DNA from: Clostridia bacterium
Lineage (GTDB): Bacteria; Bacillota; Clostridia; Christensenellales; Borkfalkiaceae
NCBI GenBank assembly: GCA_017504065.1
Contig: JAFVRU010000138.1
Coordinates: 1-6,872 of the forward strand
Direction: 5' to 3'
DNA length: 6,872 nucleotides
Shown: positions 1-6,273 of the stretch, piece after piece
Position numbering within the stretch: position 1 is the stretch's first letter
Layout of the letters: every line of letters starts with the position of its first letter
Notes under the pieces: model-generated
Told to the model about the DNA's origin: nothing
What the model saw: only the letters and a program-made list of their open reading frames with translations
Database searches by the model: none
Made by a program: the position numbers and the translations under genes

Positions 1-1573
1 AACCAGAGAAATATACAACGTTGTTCCGCTTATTCAAAAGTTCTAAATAGAAAGGATTGATCGTTGCTTTTTGTTCTTGCGTCAAATCGTAGGAAATCGC
101 TCTCGGTATACCCGTAGAAGCCGTAAAGTTTTGCAATTCGTTTTCGCTATACAAGAAAGCCAAAAATTCTTTCGCCGCGCGCTTCAATTCGGGATTGTTT
201 TTGATGTTGCCGTTAATCATGGCAAAGGACTGCGCAATATCCAACAAGCAAAGGTCTTTTCCCGTCGCCCCTTCCGAATAGTAATTGGTCGGCAACGGCA
301 TTACCCGCAAATCCAAATCAGCAGGATTTTTCCCCGTTACGATTTTATAATCGTTAAAACCGCCGTTAATTGTACTTTCGGTATACCAATAGCTAGCTTC
401 CAAGAGCATTGCAACCTTTTCATATTGCCCTTCTCCATCATAGTACAAATTCTTTTGCGCGTCGTAGTGATTTCTTGTCGGAATATATGCATCAGACGAA
501 TAGAATCCTTCCTTTTCAAAGATTTCGAGCATAGCAAGAGCGTAATATTTTGCTGCCATATCGTTACCCAGATATCCCGTGCTTTCCGTCATTGTAACCT
601 TCTTCGTGTACGGTTTTTTGATGTAATCAATCCCAGGGAAAAGATTTTCATCACTAAATCCGCCGTTATTGTCATAGTCGATGACTTCAATCTCGCCCGT
701 ACAGTTATAATAGTTCTGCATCTGTTCTTTCCCTGCAAGCGCTGCCCAAAGCCCAGAAATCGTATAATTGATATAATTTTGATATTGTCCCGAAACGATC
801 AAAGGATCATACGCGGTTTGCGTCTTGAAGTAGTCCATCAAAATAATCAACTCTTGCAAAGAGCAAGGCAACCCGTCGTCCGCCGTGTTATATTCCCCAT
901 CAGGACCTTTCGATTTCTTCGTGTTCAAATCAGTCGCCATATACGCCGAGCCGTATTTCGTCGAAGGATATTCCCATTTATCCTCCGCATCGTCCGCCGC
1001 AAAATAAGCGATCTCGGAATCAAAGACCTTACGATTATAGGAAAGCCCGCCATAATATTCGTAATGCGGCAAACCGTAATATTCCCCGTCATTCCCCATC
1101 AACGAACCTTTCACTTGCTCAAAAAGCTTACTTTCCAACGTACCGCCTACACGCGTTTCGTCTTTTACAATATCCGTAATGGGCAACAATAACCCTGCTT
1201 GTGCTAACGCGTTGACGTCGGAGAACCGTTCATCGAAGTAAATGGTGTACGCCGAGTTTGCCATCTGCGAAGTATTGGGCGACATCGTTTTATCAATCGC
1301 GATATAAATCCCCTTCTTACCCGTAGCATAGCTTTCGTCCTTTTTCAACTCTGCAAACCGTTCCGCAGCCTCGTCAATCCAAACCGAACCAACCCCGCCG
1401 TGGAAGTTGACCATCTTCAACTCCGTCTTGTCCTTTCCCGGAACGTTGTAGACGTTTTCGATGTTGGAATTTCCTCCTTCAGCGCCGCTTTCGGTTTCTT
1501 CATCATACCCGCCGCACGCAACCATAGAAGTCGTCATGCCTAAAGCCAACAAAAGTGCAATAAATTTCTTCAT
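1..1573 (-). CDS. ABC transporter sugar-binding lipoprotein (family 1 type extracellular solute-binding protein), 3' end beyond the window
   Basis: The frame is open from the ATG at 1573 to the left edge, giving 524 residues with no stop, so only the C-terminal end is missing. The N-terminus is a lipoprotein signal: MKKF, a hydrophobic stretch (residues 4-18) and a lipobox M-V-A-C with the lipidated Cys at residue 20, followed by an acidic/Gly/Ser linker (21-46). The mature part starts with a beta strand (LKMVNFHGG) and VWIDEAAERFAEL, a usual opening for clostridial sugar-binding proteins. Aromatic-rich segments such as YYGLPHYEYYGGLSYN (165-180) are typical of sugar-binding clefts, and GPDGEYNTADDGLP (223-236) looks like a metal-binding loop. 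Family knowledge: these proteins are anchored outside the membrane and deliver oligosaccharides to two permeases, which would be expected further left. The start is supported by AGGAG at 1583-1587, nine bases upstream. The actual sugar cannot be read from the sequence; the neighbouring GH2 enzyme suggests a beta-galactoside or a related glycan. Family assignment is confident, substrate is not. Confidence 0.5.
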   Translation of the reverse strand, partial: MKKFIALLLALGMTTSMVACGGYDEETESGAEGGNSNIENVYNVPGKDKTELKMVNFHGGVGSVWIDEAAERFAELKKDESYATGKKGIYIAIDKTMSPNTSQMANSAYTIYFDERFSDVNALAQAGLLLPITDIVKDETRVGGTLESKLFEQVKGSLMGNDGEYYGLPHYEYYGGLSYNRKVFDSEIAYFAADDAEDKWEYPSTKYGSAYMATDLNTKKSKGPDGEYNTADDGLPCSLQELIILMDYFKTQTAYDPLIVSGQYQNYINYTISGLWAALAGKEQMQNYYNCTGEIEVIDYDNNGGFSDENLFPGIDYIKKPYTKKVTMTESTGYLGNDMAAKYYALAMLEIFEKEGFYSSDAYIPTRNHYDAQKNLYYDGEGQYEKVAMLLEASYWYTESTINGGFNDYKIVTGKNPADLDLRVMPLPTNYYSEGATGKDLCLLDIAQSFAMINGNIKNNPELKRAAKEFLAFLYSENELQNFTASTGIPRAISYDLTQEQKATINPFYLELLNKRNNVVYFSG

Positions 1574-1610
1574 AAGCCTAATCTCCTACATTATTATTTA
1601 TCCAAGATTT

Positions 1611-1639
1611 ATTTTATCATAAATCCTATATCAGGTCAA
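1611..1639 (-). promoter_or_regulatory. Sigma-A promoter of the sugar-binding protein
   Basis: Read on the minus strand, TTGACC (-35, 1634-1639) and TAAAAT (-10, 1611-1616) are separated by exactly 17 bases, with an extended -10 TG just before TAAAAT. Transcription should start near 1604, leaving a leader of about 30 bases with the ribosome binding site at 1583-1587. The -35 is one base off consensus. The putative activator site at 1653-1677 lies directly upstream. Confidence 0.5.
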
Positions 1640-1652
1640 TATAAAAAAAAAT

Positions 1653-1677
1653 CAAGTTTTATGCACAAAATAACCAT
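1653..1677 (-). promoter_or_regulatory. Putative AraC-type operator, copy 1 (sugar-binding protein promoter)
   Basis: On the plus strand this reads CAAGTTTTATGCAC followed by AAAATAACCAT. It matches 23 of 25 bases at 6215-6239, and both copies end exactly 13 bases upstream of a -35 box in the same orientation. That position, just upstream of -35, is where AraC-family activators usually bind. The inner part TTTTATGCACAAAA is close to a palindrome in this copy but not in the other, so a directional site is likelier. Assignment to the regulator at 1787-2602 is inferred from proximity. Confidence 0.5.
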
Positions 1678-1736
1678 CGTCTATACGTTTTTCCCCACTT
1701 TATTTTGTCTTTTTTTAACAAATAAAGCCATTCTGC

Positions 1737-1765
1737 TTGACAGCTGCGCATTTATATATTAAAAT
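1737..1765 (+). promoter_or_regulatory. Sigma-A promoter of the AraC-family regulator
   Basis: A perfect TTGACA (1737-1742) is followed after 17 bases by TAAAAT (1760-1765). The predicted start near 1772 gives a leader of only about 15 bases that consists mostly of the ribosome binding site AAAGGAG (1772-1778). This promoter is back to back with the one at 1611-1639 in a 213-base divergent intergenic region. Confidence 0.5.
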
Positions 1766-1786
1766 AAAACCAAAGGAGCAATACTT

Positions 1787-2602
1787 ATGAAATATTTCTA
1801 TTACGCCTATACAGACGAAGAGAAAGTTTACGATACCGAAGCCGATTTGCATATTGTAAATTGCGGATTTGAAGCCTGCGATGAACGCTATGAACTCAAA
1901 CGTTGTCTTCCCGATTTCTATATGTTGATCATGACTTCGGGTACGCTTTTACAAACCTACAAAAATAAAAAGTATCGGTTAAAAGCGGGCGACATGTTTT
2001 TGTTTTATCCCCATGATAATCAAGCTACTTTGGCGGAAAAAGGAGAAAATCCCGTATGGTGGTGGGTGCATTTTACAGGCAAAAAGGCGATGACACTTGT
2101 GAAAGATTTAGCCCTTCCTTCCGGACCGATCTCCATTGAAAACCAAGACGTATTGTTAAATTCTTATCATAAAATTATCAACGAATATAAGCATCGTTTG
2201 CCCCATTTCAAGACCATCGCTTTAGGATTATTAACTGAACTGCTCGTCAACGTTTCTCGGGGAATCAATACGCCGTCGGCGCACAAGAGTTTGTCTGCCG
2301 TCATCGATAAAATGATCACTTCTCCAAATATTTCCAATGCGGAATGCGCAAAGCTTTGCAATTTATCTTTAACGCATTTTATCCGATTGTTTAAACAAAC
2401 CTATAAAATTACGCCGCATAAATATAAACAACAGCTCCTTATCAAACAGGCAAAAGAACTGTTGGTGAATTCCAACCAAACGATTACTTCGGTTTCCGAA
2501 ATGCTGGGGTTTGCGGATAATCCGTTATATTTCAATCGATTATTCAAAATTGCAACGGGTATGACCCCTATGCAGTACCGAAAAAAATTTAAAATTCAAT
2601 AA
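1787..2602 (+). CDS. AraC-family transcriptional regulator with N-terminal cupin sensor domain
   Basis: The 271-residue length is normal for this family. Residues about 35-100 form a cupin-type ligand-binding domain: a YMLIMTSGTLL strand, the KYRLKAGDMFLFYPHD turn, and WWWVHFTG (91-98), a hallmark of sugar-responsive clostridial AraC proteins. The C-terminal DNA-binding domain has two helix-turn-helix units. The first is about 180-226, including AECAKLCNLSLTHFIRLFKQ; the second is about 231-267, including SVSEMLGFADNPLYFNRLFK and the family-typical G-M-T-P-M-Q-Y-R. AAAGGAG lies eight bases before the ATG. It is divergent from the sugar-binding protein gene and convergent with the surface protein gene. 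Family knowledge says such regulators activate the adjacent sugar uptake genes when ligand is bound; the repeated site at 1653-1677 and 6215-6239 is the likely target. The ligand is unknown. Confidence 0.5.
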   Translation: MKYFYYAYTDEEKVYDTEADLHIVNCGFEACDERYELKRCLPDFYMLIMTSGTLLQTYKNKKYRLKAGDMFLFYPHDNQATLAEKGENPVWWWVHFTGKKAMTLVKDLALPSGPISIENQDVLLNSYHKIINEYKHRLPHFKTIALGLLTELLVNVSRGINTPSAHKSLSAVIDKMITSPNISNAECAKLCNLSLTHFIRLFKQTYKITPHKYKQQLLIKQAKELLVNSNQTITSVSEMLGFADNPLYFNRLFKIATGMTPMQYRKKFKIQ

Positions 2603-2653
2603 TCCTATTACAAATCGAACATAGATTGTCTTTAAAATCATCATTCCAAGTAA

Positions 2654-2686
2654 AAAGTAGCCACTCGTTTTTCAAGTGGCTACTTT
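2654..2686. terminator. Bidirectional rho-independent terminator between convergent genes
   Basis: A perfect 12-bp inverted repeat, AAAGTAGCCACT (2654-2665) and AGTGGCTACTTT (2675-2686), encloses a 9-base loop. The plus strand continues into TTTCTTTTCC-like T-rich sequence, and the minus strand reads CTTTTTA after the stem, so it can end both the regulator transcript (stop at 2602) and the surface protein transcript (stop at 2712). The rest of the 109-base gap shows nothing else. Confidence 0.5.
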
Positions 2687-2711
2687 CTTTTCCTTTCAAA
2701 CTATGCAGTTT

Positions 2712-5700
2712 TTAATTGTTTTGTTGCCAATTCGCCGTTTTCCAAACAGGAGAATTGCTTGTCGTCGTCCAGTACGCAGCAAAGCTTGCAAGAGAAGCCG
2801 TATTCTGACTTTCCATCGCCGCTCTATCCGCGTATACGGTTACACCCGAACAGGTTGACATTTCGGAATTGAGTTGTACGCTACTTAATACGACTATGTT
2901 TGCTCTCGTCGGTTTTTCGCCGTCAGACCATTTACCGCTACCAACCAACGAACCATAGTTCGAAGTCAACGGCGTTGCGTTCGTCGGATTCCATTCTACC
3001 ACAACGTTCTTCACCACGTTACGATCAGACAAACTAGGACACAGCGCGCCTTTCATTGCCGTTACGCTATCCGCTACTTGGATATAAACATTTTCTATTC
3101 TCGTAGAAGCATAAGCAAGAGTAGCTCTTATATCAGGATAAATACTGTCAGAATAGTTCAAAATGCCGTCTGTGCAGAATCCTGCGCCTATACTGCCCGA
3201 ATGACCGCCAAGCACGCTTCCGTCTTCCGCCGATACGTTTACAAAACCTACGTTCAAGATATCCGCGCCGTACAAATTACCAAATAATCCGTACACAGTA
3301 TTATTGCTACCAGTATACCCCGTCGTGGCTTGATCAAGGTTCAAATTAGAAATGGTATAGCCTCTGCCGTCAAACGCGCCAACAAATCTATGATACGGCT
3401 CATACGAGTCACGCTGATGCGCAAAATTCAATGCGCTTGCGTCGATATTATTCGTCATCACGTAATACCCGTCGTTGTTTTGGGTTTCTGCGTTCGTTAA
3501 ATTGCGTATTTCAAATCTTTCCAAGTCCGTTGCAACCTGTATTACGTCGGTGCAAACAAAGAGATTCGTAAATTCGACAATACCGCTATTCGTTGTTAAG
3601 GTTAAGGTTAAGGGCGCTTGATCTGCTTTCTTTTCCACGATAGTATCCAAGCTATTCCCACGGCTCGCCCATATATCCATATGCGTTTCACGAACTTGTG
3701 CGGCATAGTTTTGAGTATCGTTACCGCGGAACTTCTTGTAATAACTCATAGTAATATCAGGCAAATTGCCGTCCGTCACCAACAACTCGACGCCGTTCAA
3801 GCTCGCGCTCGTAATGCCCGTAGGCATTGCGTCAAGCCCTGCGTTCGTCAATACGTATTGGTCCGTTCCGTTATAGTCGGAATTGGTTGCAAGATAGACT
3901 TCTTGCGTATACGTAGTTCTATTTGCAACTGCCTTGATGGTAATGTTCTTTTCAATCTTGATACCGTTCACAACGGTTTTTAACGTTACCGTATACTCTT
4001 TATCTTCTAACACCGCATTCGTCAGCGAGAACGTGCCGTTTTCGTTTTTCAAGTTACCGTCGTTGTTGACAATCGCATAATTTACGTTTTCAAGCGTATT
4101 CCCGTACATATCTACCAACGAAACATTGACTTCATCCGCCGTAGCTTGCAGCTGATATTGCTCGATCTCTTCGTCCGTTTCGTCCGTTGCAACAACATTT
4201 ATGTTTTGAACATAAATATCTTTCCAATATACCGCACCGTTACAAACAACCCAATATTTACCATCAAACGAAGTTAACTCATTTTCATCCGTTGCCATCG
4301 CTAAATAGCTGTCATAATGATATGTGTTTTGCATAGGAACGTTTTTGTACTTGACCCCACCGAAAGGGCTTTCACCTTCCGCAAAGGTATGTTCCGATGC
4401 CTTTCCGTCTACAAGAACCGATCTTCCCCAAACGTCCGTCGTTTCGTTTTTACCATACAAATAGAAACTTGATAACGACGCCATCTCAAGCAAGCTCGGA
4501 GATATTACATATACGTCCTTGAATTTATCATCTCTCGCGAGAGTACAGCTATCTGTATGAATACCAAAACACAATACGCCGTATGCATCCCAACCAGTAC
4601 TATTAATGCTTGTAGGTACTTTTACCGCGTTTGCGCCCGTGTACTCTACTACAACATTTTCAAGTACTTGGTTATTCGTCATTTTAGAAATGCCTTTCGG
4701 GTTTGTGCTTTCCTCGGTCAATTTTACGTACACGTTTTTCATTGTATATTCGGGGCTATTTTCCGCAAGATAGAAGCCTTTGTTTACGGTTACGTTATAC
4801 AGCGCAAAATTTTGCACCGTCGCCCCCGTGGCAAATTCCCCGAAAAGACCTGAACCTGACCCAACGTTCAATCCCGATATAGTATGTCCCATACCGTCGA
4901 ACAAGCCGCCAAAGCCTGCGCCCGTAGCATTATCGTGCGACATCGTGATAGCGCTTGCGTCCAAGTTTTTACCCAAAGCGTACGTTTTTACATTTCCGTT
5001 CGCGCTCGTATTGTTAAGAGCCGATAATTCGCTCGCCTTCGTGATAACGTTATCGATTACGGATACGTTGATACGGGTAACTTTACCATTTACAATCGTG
5101 GAAACGGTGAGTTCATCGCCAACAGCTTTTCCCGCAACAAGTTCAGGCCAAGCTACATAGCCGTTATCCAAAGCCAAATGATTCGCTTTTGCGCCTACGT
5201 AGATTGTATTTGCCGTATCCGCATCAAATACCACGTCCCCTTCCAAATCGGCATAAGCAGTCGCTTCTTCCACCGCACCGATATATTTATTAATGATGTC
5301 GGTATCCGTTACAGTTCCCGCCAATACAGCCGCATTGATGACCCGTCTCGCCGTACGGGAGTTATCGTTGGAAATAGCATAATAGGTATAAGTTTGCGCG
5401 GGAGTTTCTCCTACAGCAGGCACTTCCACCAAGCAATACGCCCGAGCCGTCAATTCAATATCATAGGTCTTCTCAATTAACGCCGTAGCTTGCGCGTCCG
5501 TCAGCGTACAATCGTAAGCCGTTTCATAATCCAACTTTAGTTTAGCTTTATCGTAAGTTACGGACGCGTTCAACGTTGCTTCCCCGTCTTTAAAGACAAG
5601 ATTGCTATTGGAAGCATGTACAATATTTTTCACGTCCGCCGTTGCGCTCGTTAAGTTTGTAACGTCGTCATTGACGTTCTTGGTCGGCGCAATCAACGTA

Positions 5701-5957
5701 CCAAACTTCAACTCCGCCGTGGGATACGCTTCTTTCAGTTCGTTCACCCATGATTCCGACAAGTTCGTTTCGAAGCGAATACCAGAATCCCCCACGCTGT
5801 TCACACGAGCCCTTGCGCCAAAGATCATTTCAAATTCCCCTGCGACGGGCTGCAAAGGATCAACGTTACCCGCAGACGCCGTATACATCATGCCTGCGCC
5901 AAAACAACTAAGCATTGTCAAAGACAATAAACCGATTAATACTTTCTTGTTTTTCAT
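2712..5957 (-). CDS. Large exported protein with an N-terminal domain of unknown function and two GLUG/beta-helix-like modules
   Basis: The product has 1081 residues. Residues 1-29 are an export signal: KNKK, a hydrophobic core, and an A-S-A (27-29) signal peptidase I site. A Cys at 18 after M-L-S could alternatively be a weak lipobox. Residues about 36-228 form a domain with GARARV, GIRFET, KFGTLIAPTK, LTARAYCLVE and RTARRVINAA, a pattern I associate from memory with secreted proteins of gut Clostridia, with no assigned function. About 240-302 is a short Ig-like strand region. Two divergent copies of a beta-helix-like module follow (about 304-582 and 803-1074), each with FDGxGxTIS, GLFG and NVxV/NVVVE steps and each ending in a YW...VxW(K) segment; a strand-rich linker (583-802) separates them. 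No LPXTG, dockerin, S-layer repeat or catalytic motif is visible. It overlaps the preceding small ORF by one base, and AGAGGAGG at 5971-5978 serves as its ribosome binding site with a somewhat long 13-base spacing. Glycan or surface binding is a reasonable inference, not shown. Confidence 0.5.
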   Translation of the reverse strand: MKNKKVLIGLLSLTMLSCFGAGMMYTASAGNVDPLQPVAGEFEMIFGARARVNSVGDSGIRFETNLSESWVNELKEAYPTAELKFGTLIAPTKNVNDDVTNLTSATADVKNIVHASNSNLVFKDGEATLNASVTYDKAKLKLDYETAYDCTLTDAQATALIEKTYDIELTARAYCLVEVPAVGETPAQTYTYYAISNDNSRTARRVINAAVLAGTVTDTDIINKYIGAVEEATAYADLEGDVVFDADTANTIYVGAKANHLALDNGYVAWPELVAGKAVGDELTVSTIVNGKVTRINVSVIDNVITKASELSALNNTSANGNVKTYALGKNLDASAITMSHDNATGAGFGGLFDGMGHTISGLNVGSGSGLFGEFATGATVQNFALYNVTVNKGFYLAENSPEYTMKNVYVKLTEESTNPKGISKMTNNQVLENVVVEYTGANAVKVPTSINSTGWDAYGVLCFGIHTDSCTLARDDKFKDVYVISPSLLEMASLSSFYLYGKNETTDVWGRSVLVDGKASEHTFAEGESPFGGVKYKNVPMQNTYHYDSYLAMATDENELTSFDGKYWVVCNGAVYWKDIYVQNINVVATDETDEEIEQYQLQATADEVNVSLVDMYGNTLENVNYAIVNNDGNLKNENGTFSLTNAVLEDKEYTVTLKTVVNGIKIEKNITIKAVANRTTYTQEVYLATNSDYNGTDQYVLTNAGLDAMPTGITSASLNGVELLVTDGNLPDITMSYYKKFRGNDTQNYAAQVRETHMDIWASRGNSLDTIVEKKADQAPLTLTLTTNSGIVEFTNLFVCTDVIQVATDLERFEIRNLTNAETQNNDGYYVMTNNIDASALNFAHQRDSYEPYHRFVGAFDGRGYTISNLNLDQATTGYTGSNNTVYGLFGNLYGADILNVGFVNVSAEDGSVLGGHSGSIGAGFCTDGILNYSDSIYPDIRATLAYASTRIENVYIQVADSVTAMKGALCPSLSDRNVVKNVVVEWNPTNATPLTSNYGSLVGSGKWSDGEKPTRANIVVLSSVQLNSEMSTCSGVTVYADRAAMESQNTASLASFAAYWTTTSNSPVWKTANWQQNN

Positions 5958-6085
5958 TATTCAGCCCAGCCCTCCTCTGTCGAATTCAACCAATTCACAT
6001 CAAAATTGACAACTGATGATGCCGTAATAATATCTTCTTGATTTAACCAGCACACAGCTATCTTTACGCCTTGATATTCCTTCAA
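5957..6085 (-). CDS. Small uncharacterised protein of 42 residues, TTG start, translationally coupled to the surface protein
   Basis: This frame was found by reading the leader of the large gene. A TTG at 6083-6085 is preceded by an excellent ribosome binding site, AAGGAGG (6094-6100), with 8-base spacing. The frame ends in TAA at 5957-5959, overlapping the ATG of the surface protein as TAATG. The peptide contains KIAVCWLNQEDIITAS (residues 8-23) and ends EEGWAE. It has one Cys, three Trp, an acidic C-terminal half and no signal peptide or membrane segment. From memory, short proteins with an (E/D)D-(I/V)-I-T-(A/T)-S core and an acidic, Trp-containing tail recur near large surface proteins in gut Clostridia, but I know of no assigned function. 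An in-frame ATG at 6125-6127 would give 56 residues but has no ribosome binding site. The codons for E37-E38-G39 carry the ribosome binding site of the next gene. That it is translated is likely; its role is unknown. Confidence 0.5.
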   Translation of the reverse strand: MKEYQGVKIAVCWLNQEDIITASSVVNFDVNWLNSTEEGWAE

Positions 6086-6091
6086 ATTACT

Positions 6092-6100
6092 GCCCTCCTT
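6092..6100 (-). promoter_or_regulatory. Strong ribosome binding site that fixes the TTG start of the small ORF
   Basis: On the minus strand the sequence reads AAGGAGGGC, an almost full anti-16S match, eight bases (counted from GGAGG at 6094-6098) before TTG at 6085. It has no other start codon at proper spacing. The large gene begins 135 bases further on and has its own site, so this one indicates a separate translated small gene. Confidence 0.5.
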
Positions 6101-6171
6101 TTTATATATTATTTTTATTATTTCCATAGAATTTCAAAAAAACGTCCCATTTCATCTAACGATACAGTATT

Positions 6172-6201
6172 ATGATAAGTTATAATTCCGCCCCGTGTCA
6201 A
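6172..6201 (-). promoter_or_regulatory. Sigma-A promoter of the small ORF and surface protein unit
   Basis: On the minus strand a perfect TTGACA (-35, 6196-6201) is followed after 18 bases by TATCAT (-10, 6172-6177). Transcription would begin near 6165, giving a leader of about 80 A/T-rich bases before the TTG at 6085. No convincing riboswitch or attenuator hairpin is visible in this leader. The putative activator site ends 13 bases upstream of the -35, the same distance as at the sugar-binding protein promoter. Confidence 0.5.
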
Positions 6202-6214
6202 TGAAAAAAAGAAC

Positions 6215-6239
6215 CAAGTTTTATACACAAAACAACCAT
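6215..6239 (-). promoter_or_regulatory. Putative AraC-type operator, copy 2 (small ORF/surface protein promoter)
   Basis: On the plus strand this reads CAAGTTTTATACAC followed by AAAACAACCAT. It differs from the site at 1653-1677 only by two transitions. Similarity extends through an A-rich spacer to the -35 box, with 37 of 44 bases identical over 6196-6239 compared with 1634-1677. The site lies between the GH2 gene stop and the promoter, so this unit can be controlled independently of the GH2 gene. Confidence 0.5.
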
Positions 6240-6273
6240 TTTTTGTCTTTATCAACAAAAATGCTTCTCAATT

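Larger units (their letters stand above)
1574..1786. other. Divergent intergenic control region
   Basis: These 213 bases hold the two back-to-back promoters (1611-1639 minus, 1737-1765 plus), the operator copy at 1653-1677, both ribosome binding sites, and a T-rich stretch TTATTTTGTC...AACAAA (1700-1722) that shares the half-site TTATTTTGT with the minus strand of the operator and may be an autoregulatory site. No terminator or RNA gene is visible. Confidence 0.5.

Noticed and set aside
337..537. A 66-codon minus-strand frame and the similar 64-codon frame at 2167-2361
   Set aside because: The first overlaps the sugar-binding protein in another frame of the same strand and the second is antisense to the regulator; neither has family features.
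71..1192. A 373-codon open frame on the plus strand
   Set aside because: It lies wholly antisense to the sugar-binding lipoprotein, whose protein has a signal peptide, lipobox and family features. The plus-strand product is Arg/Ile/Phe-rich with no domain and no ribosome binding site, as expected of a shadow frame.
1657..1670. TTTTATGCACAAAA read as a palindromic LacI-type operator
   Set aside because: The second copy reads TTTTATACACAAAA and loses the symmetry, LacI-type sites normally have a central CG, and no LacI-family gene is present in the window.
4780..5160. Plus-strand open frames inside the surface protein gene (also 2676-2858, 3078-3287, 3618-3983, 4557-4853, 5178-5480, 5602-6009)
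   Set aside because: All are antisense to a continuous 1081-codon frame with coherent domains; none has a ribosome binding site, a promoter or a recognisable product.
5957..6127. Longer version of the small ORF starting at the ATG at 6125-6127
   Set aside because: It is in frame but has no ribosome binding site, and its extra 14 codons run through the strong site at 6092-6100 that serves the TTG at 6085.
6227..6247. ACAAAA...TTTTGT inverted repeat as a terminator for the GH2 gene
   Set aside because: The stem is only six A/T pairs and overlaps the operator; the operator copy at 1653-1677 lacks the repeat. No GC-rich stem follows the GH2 stop.
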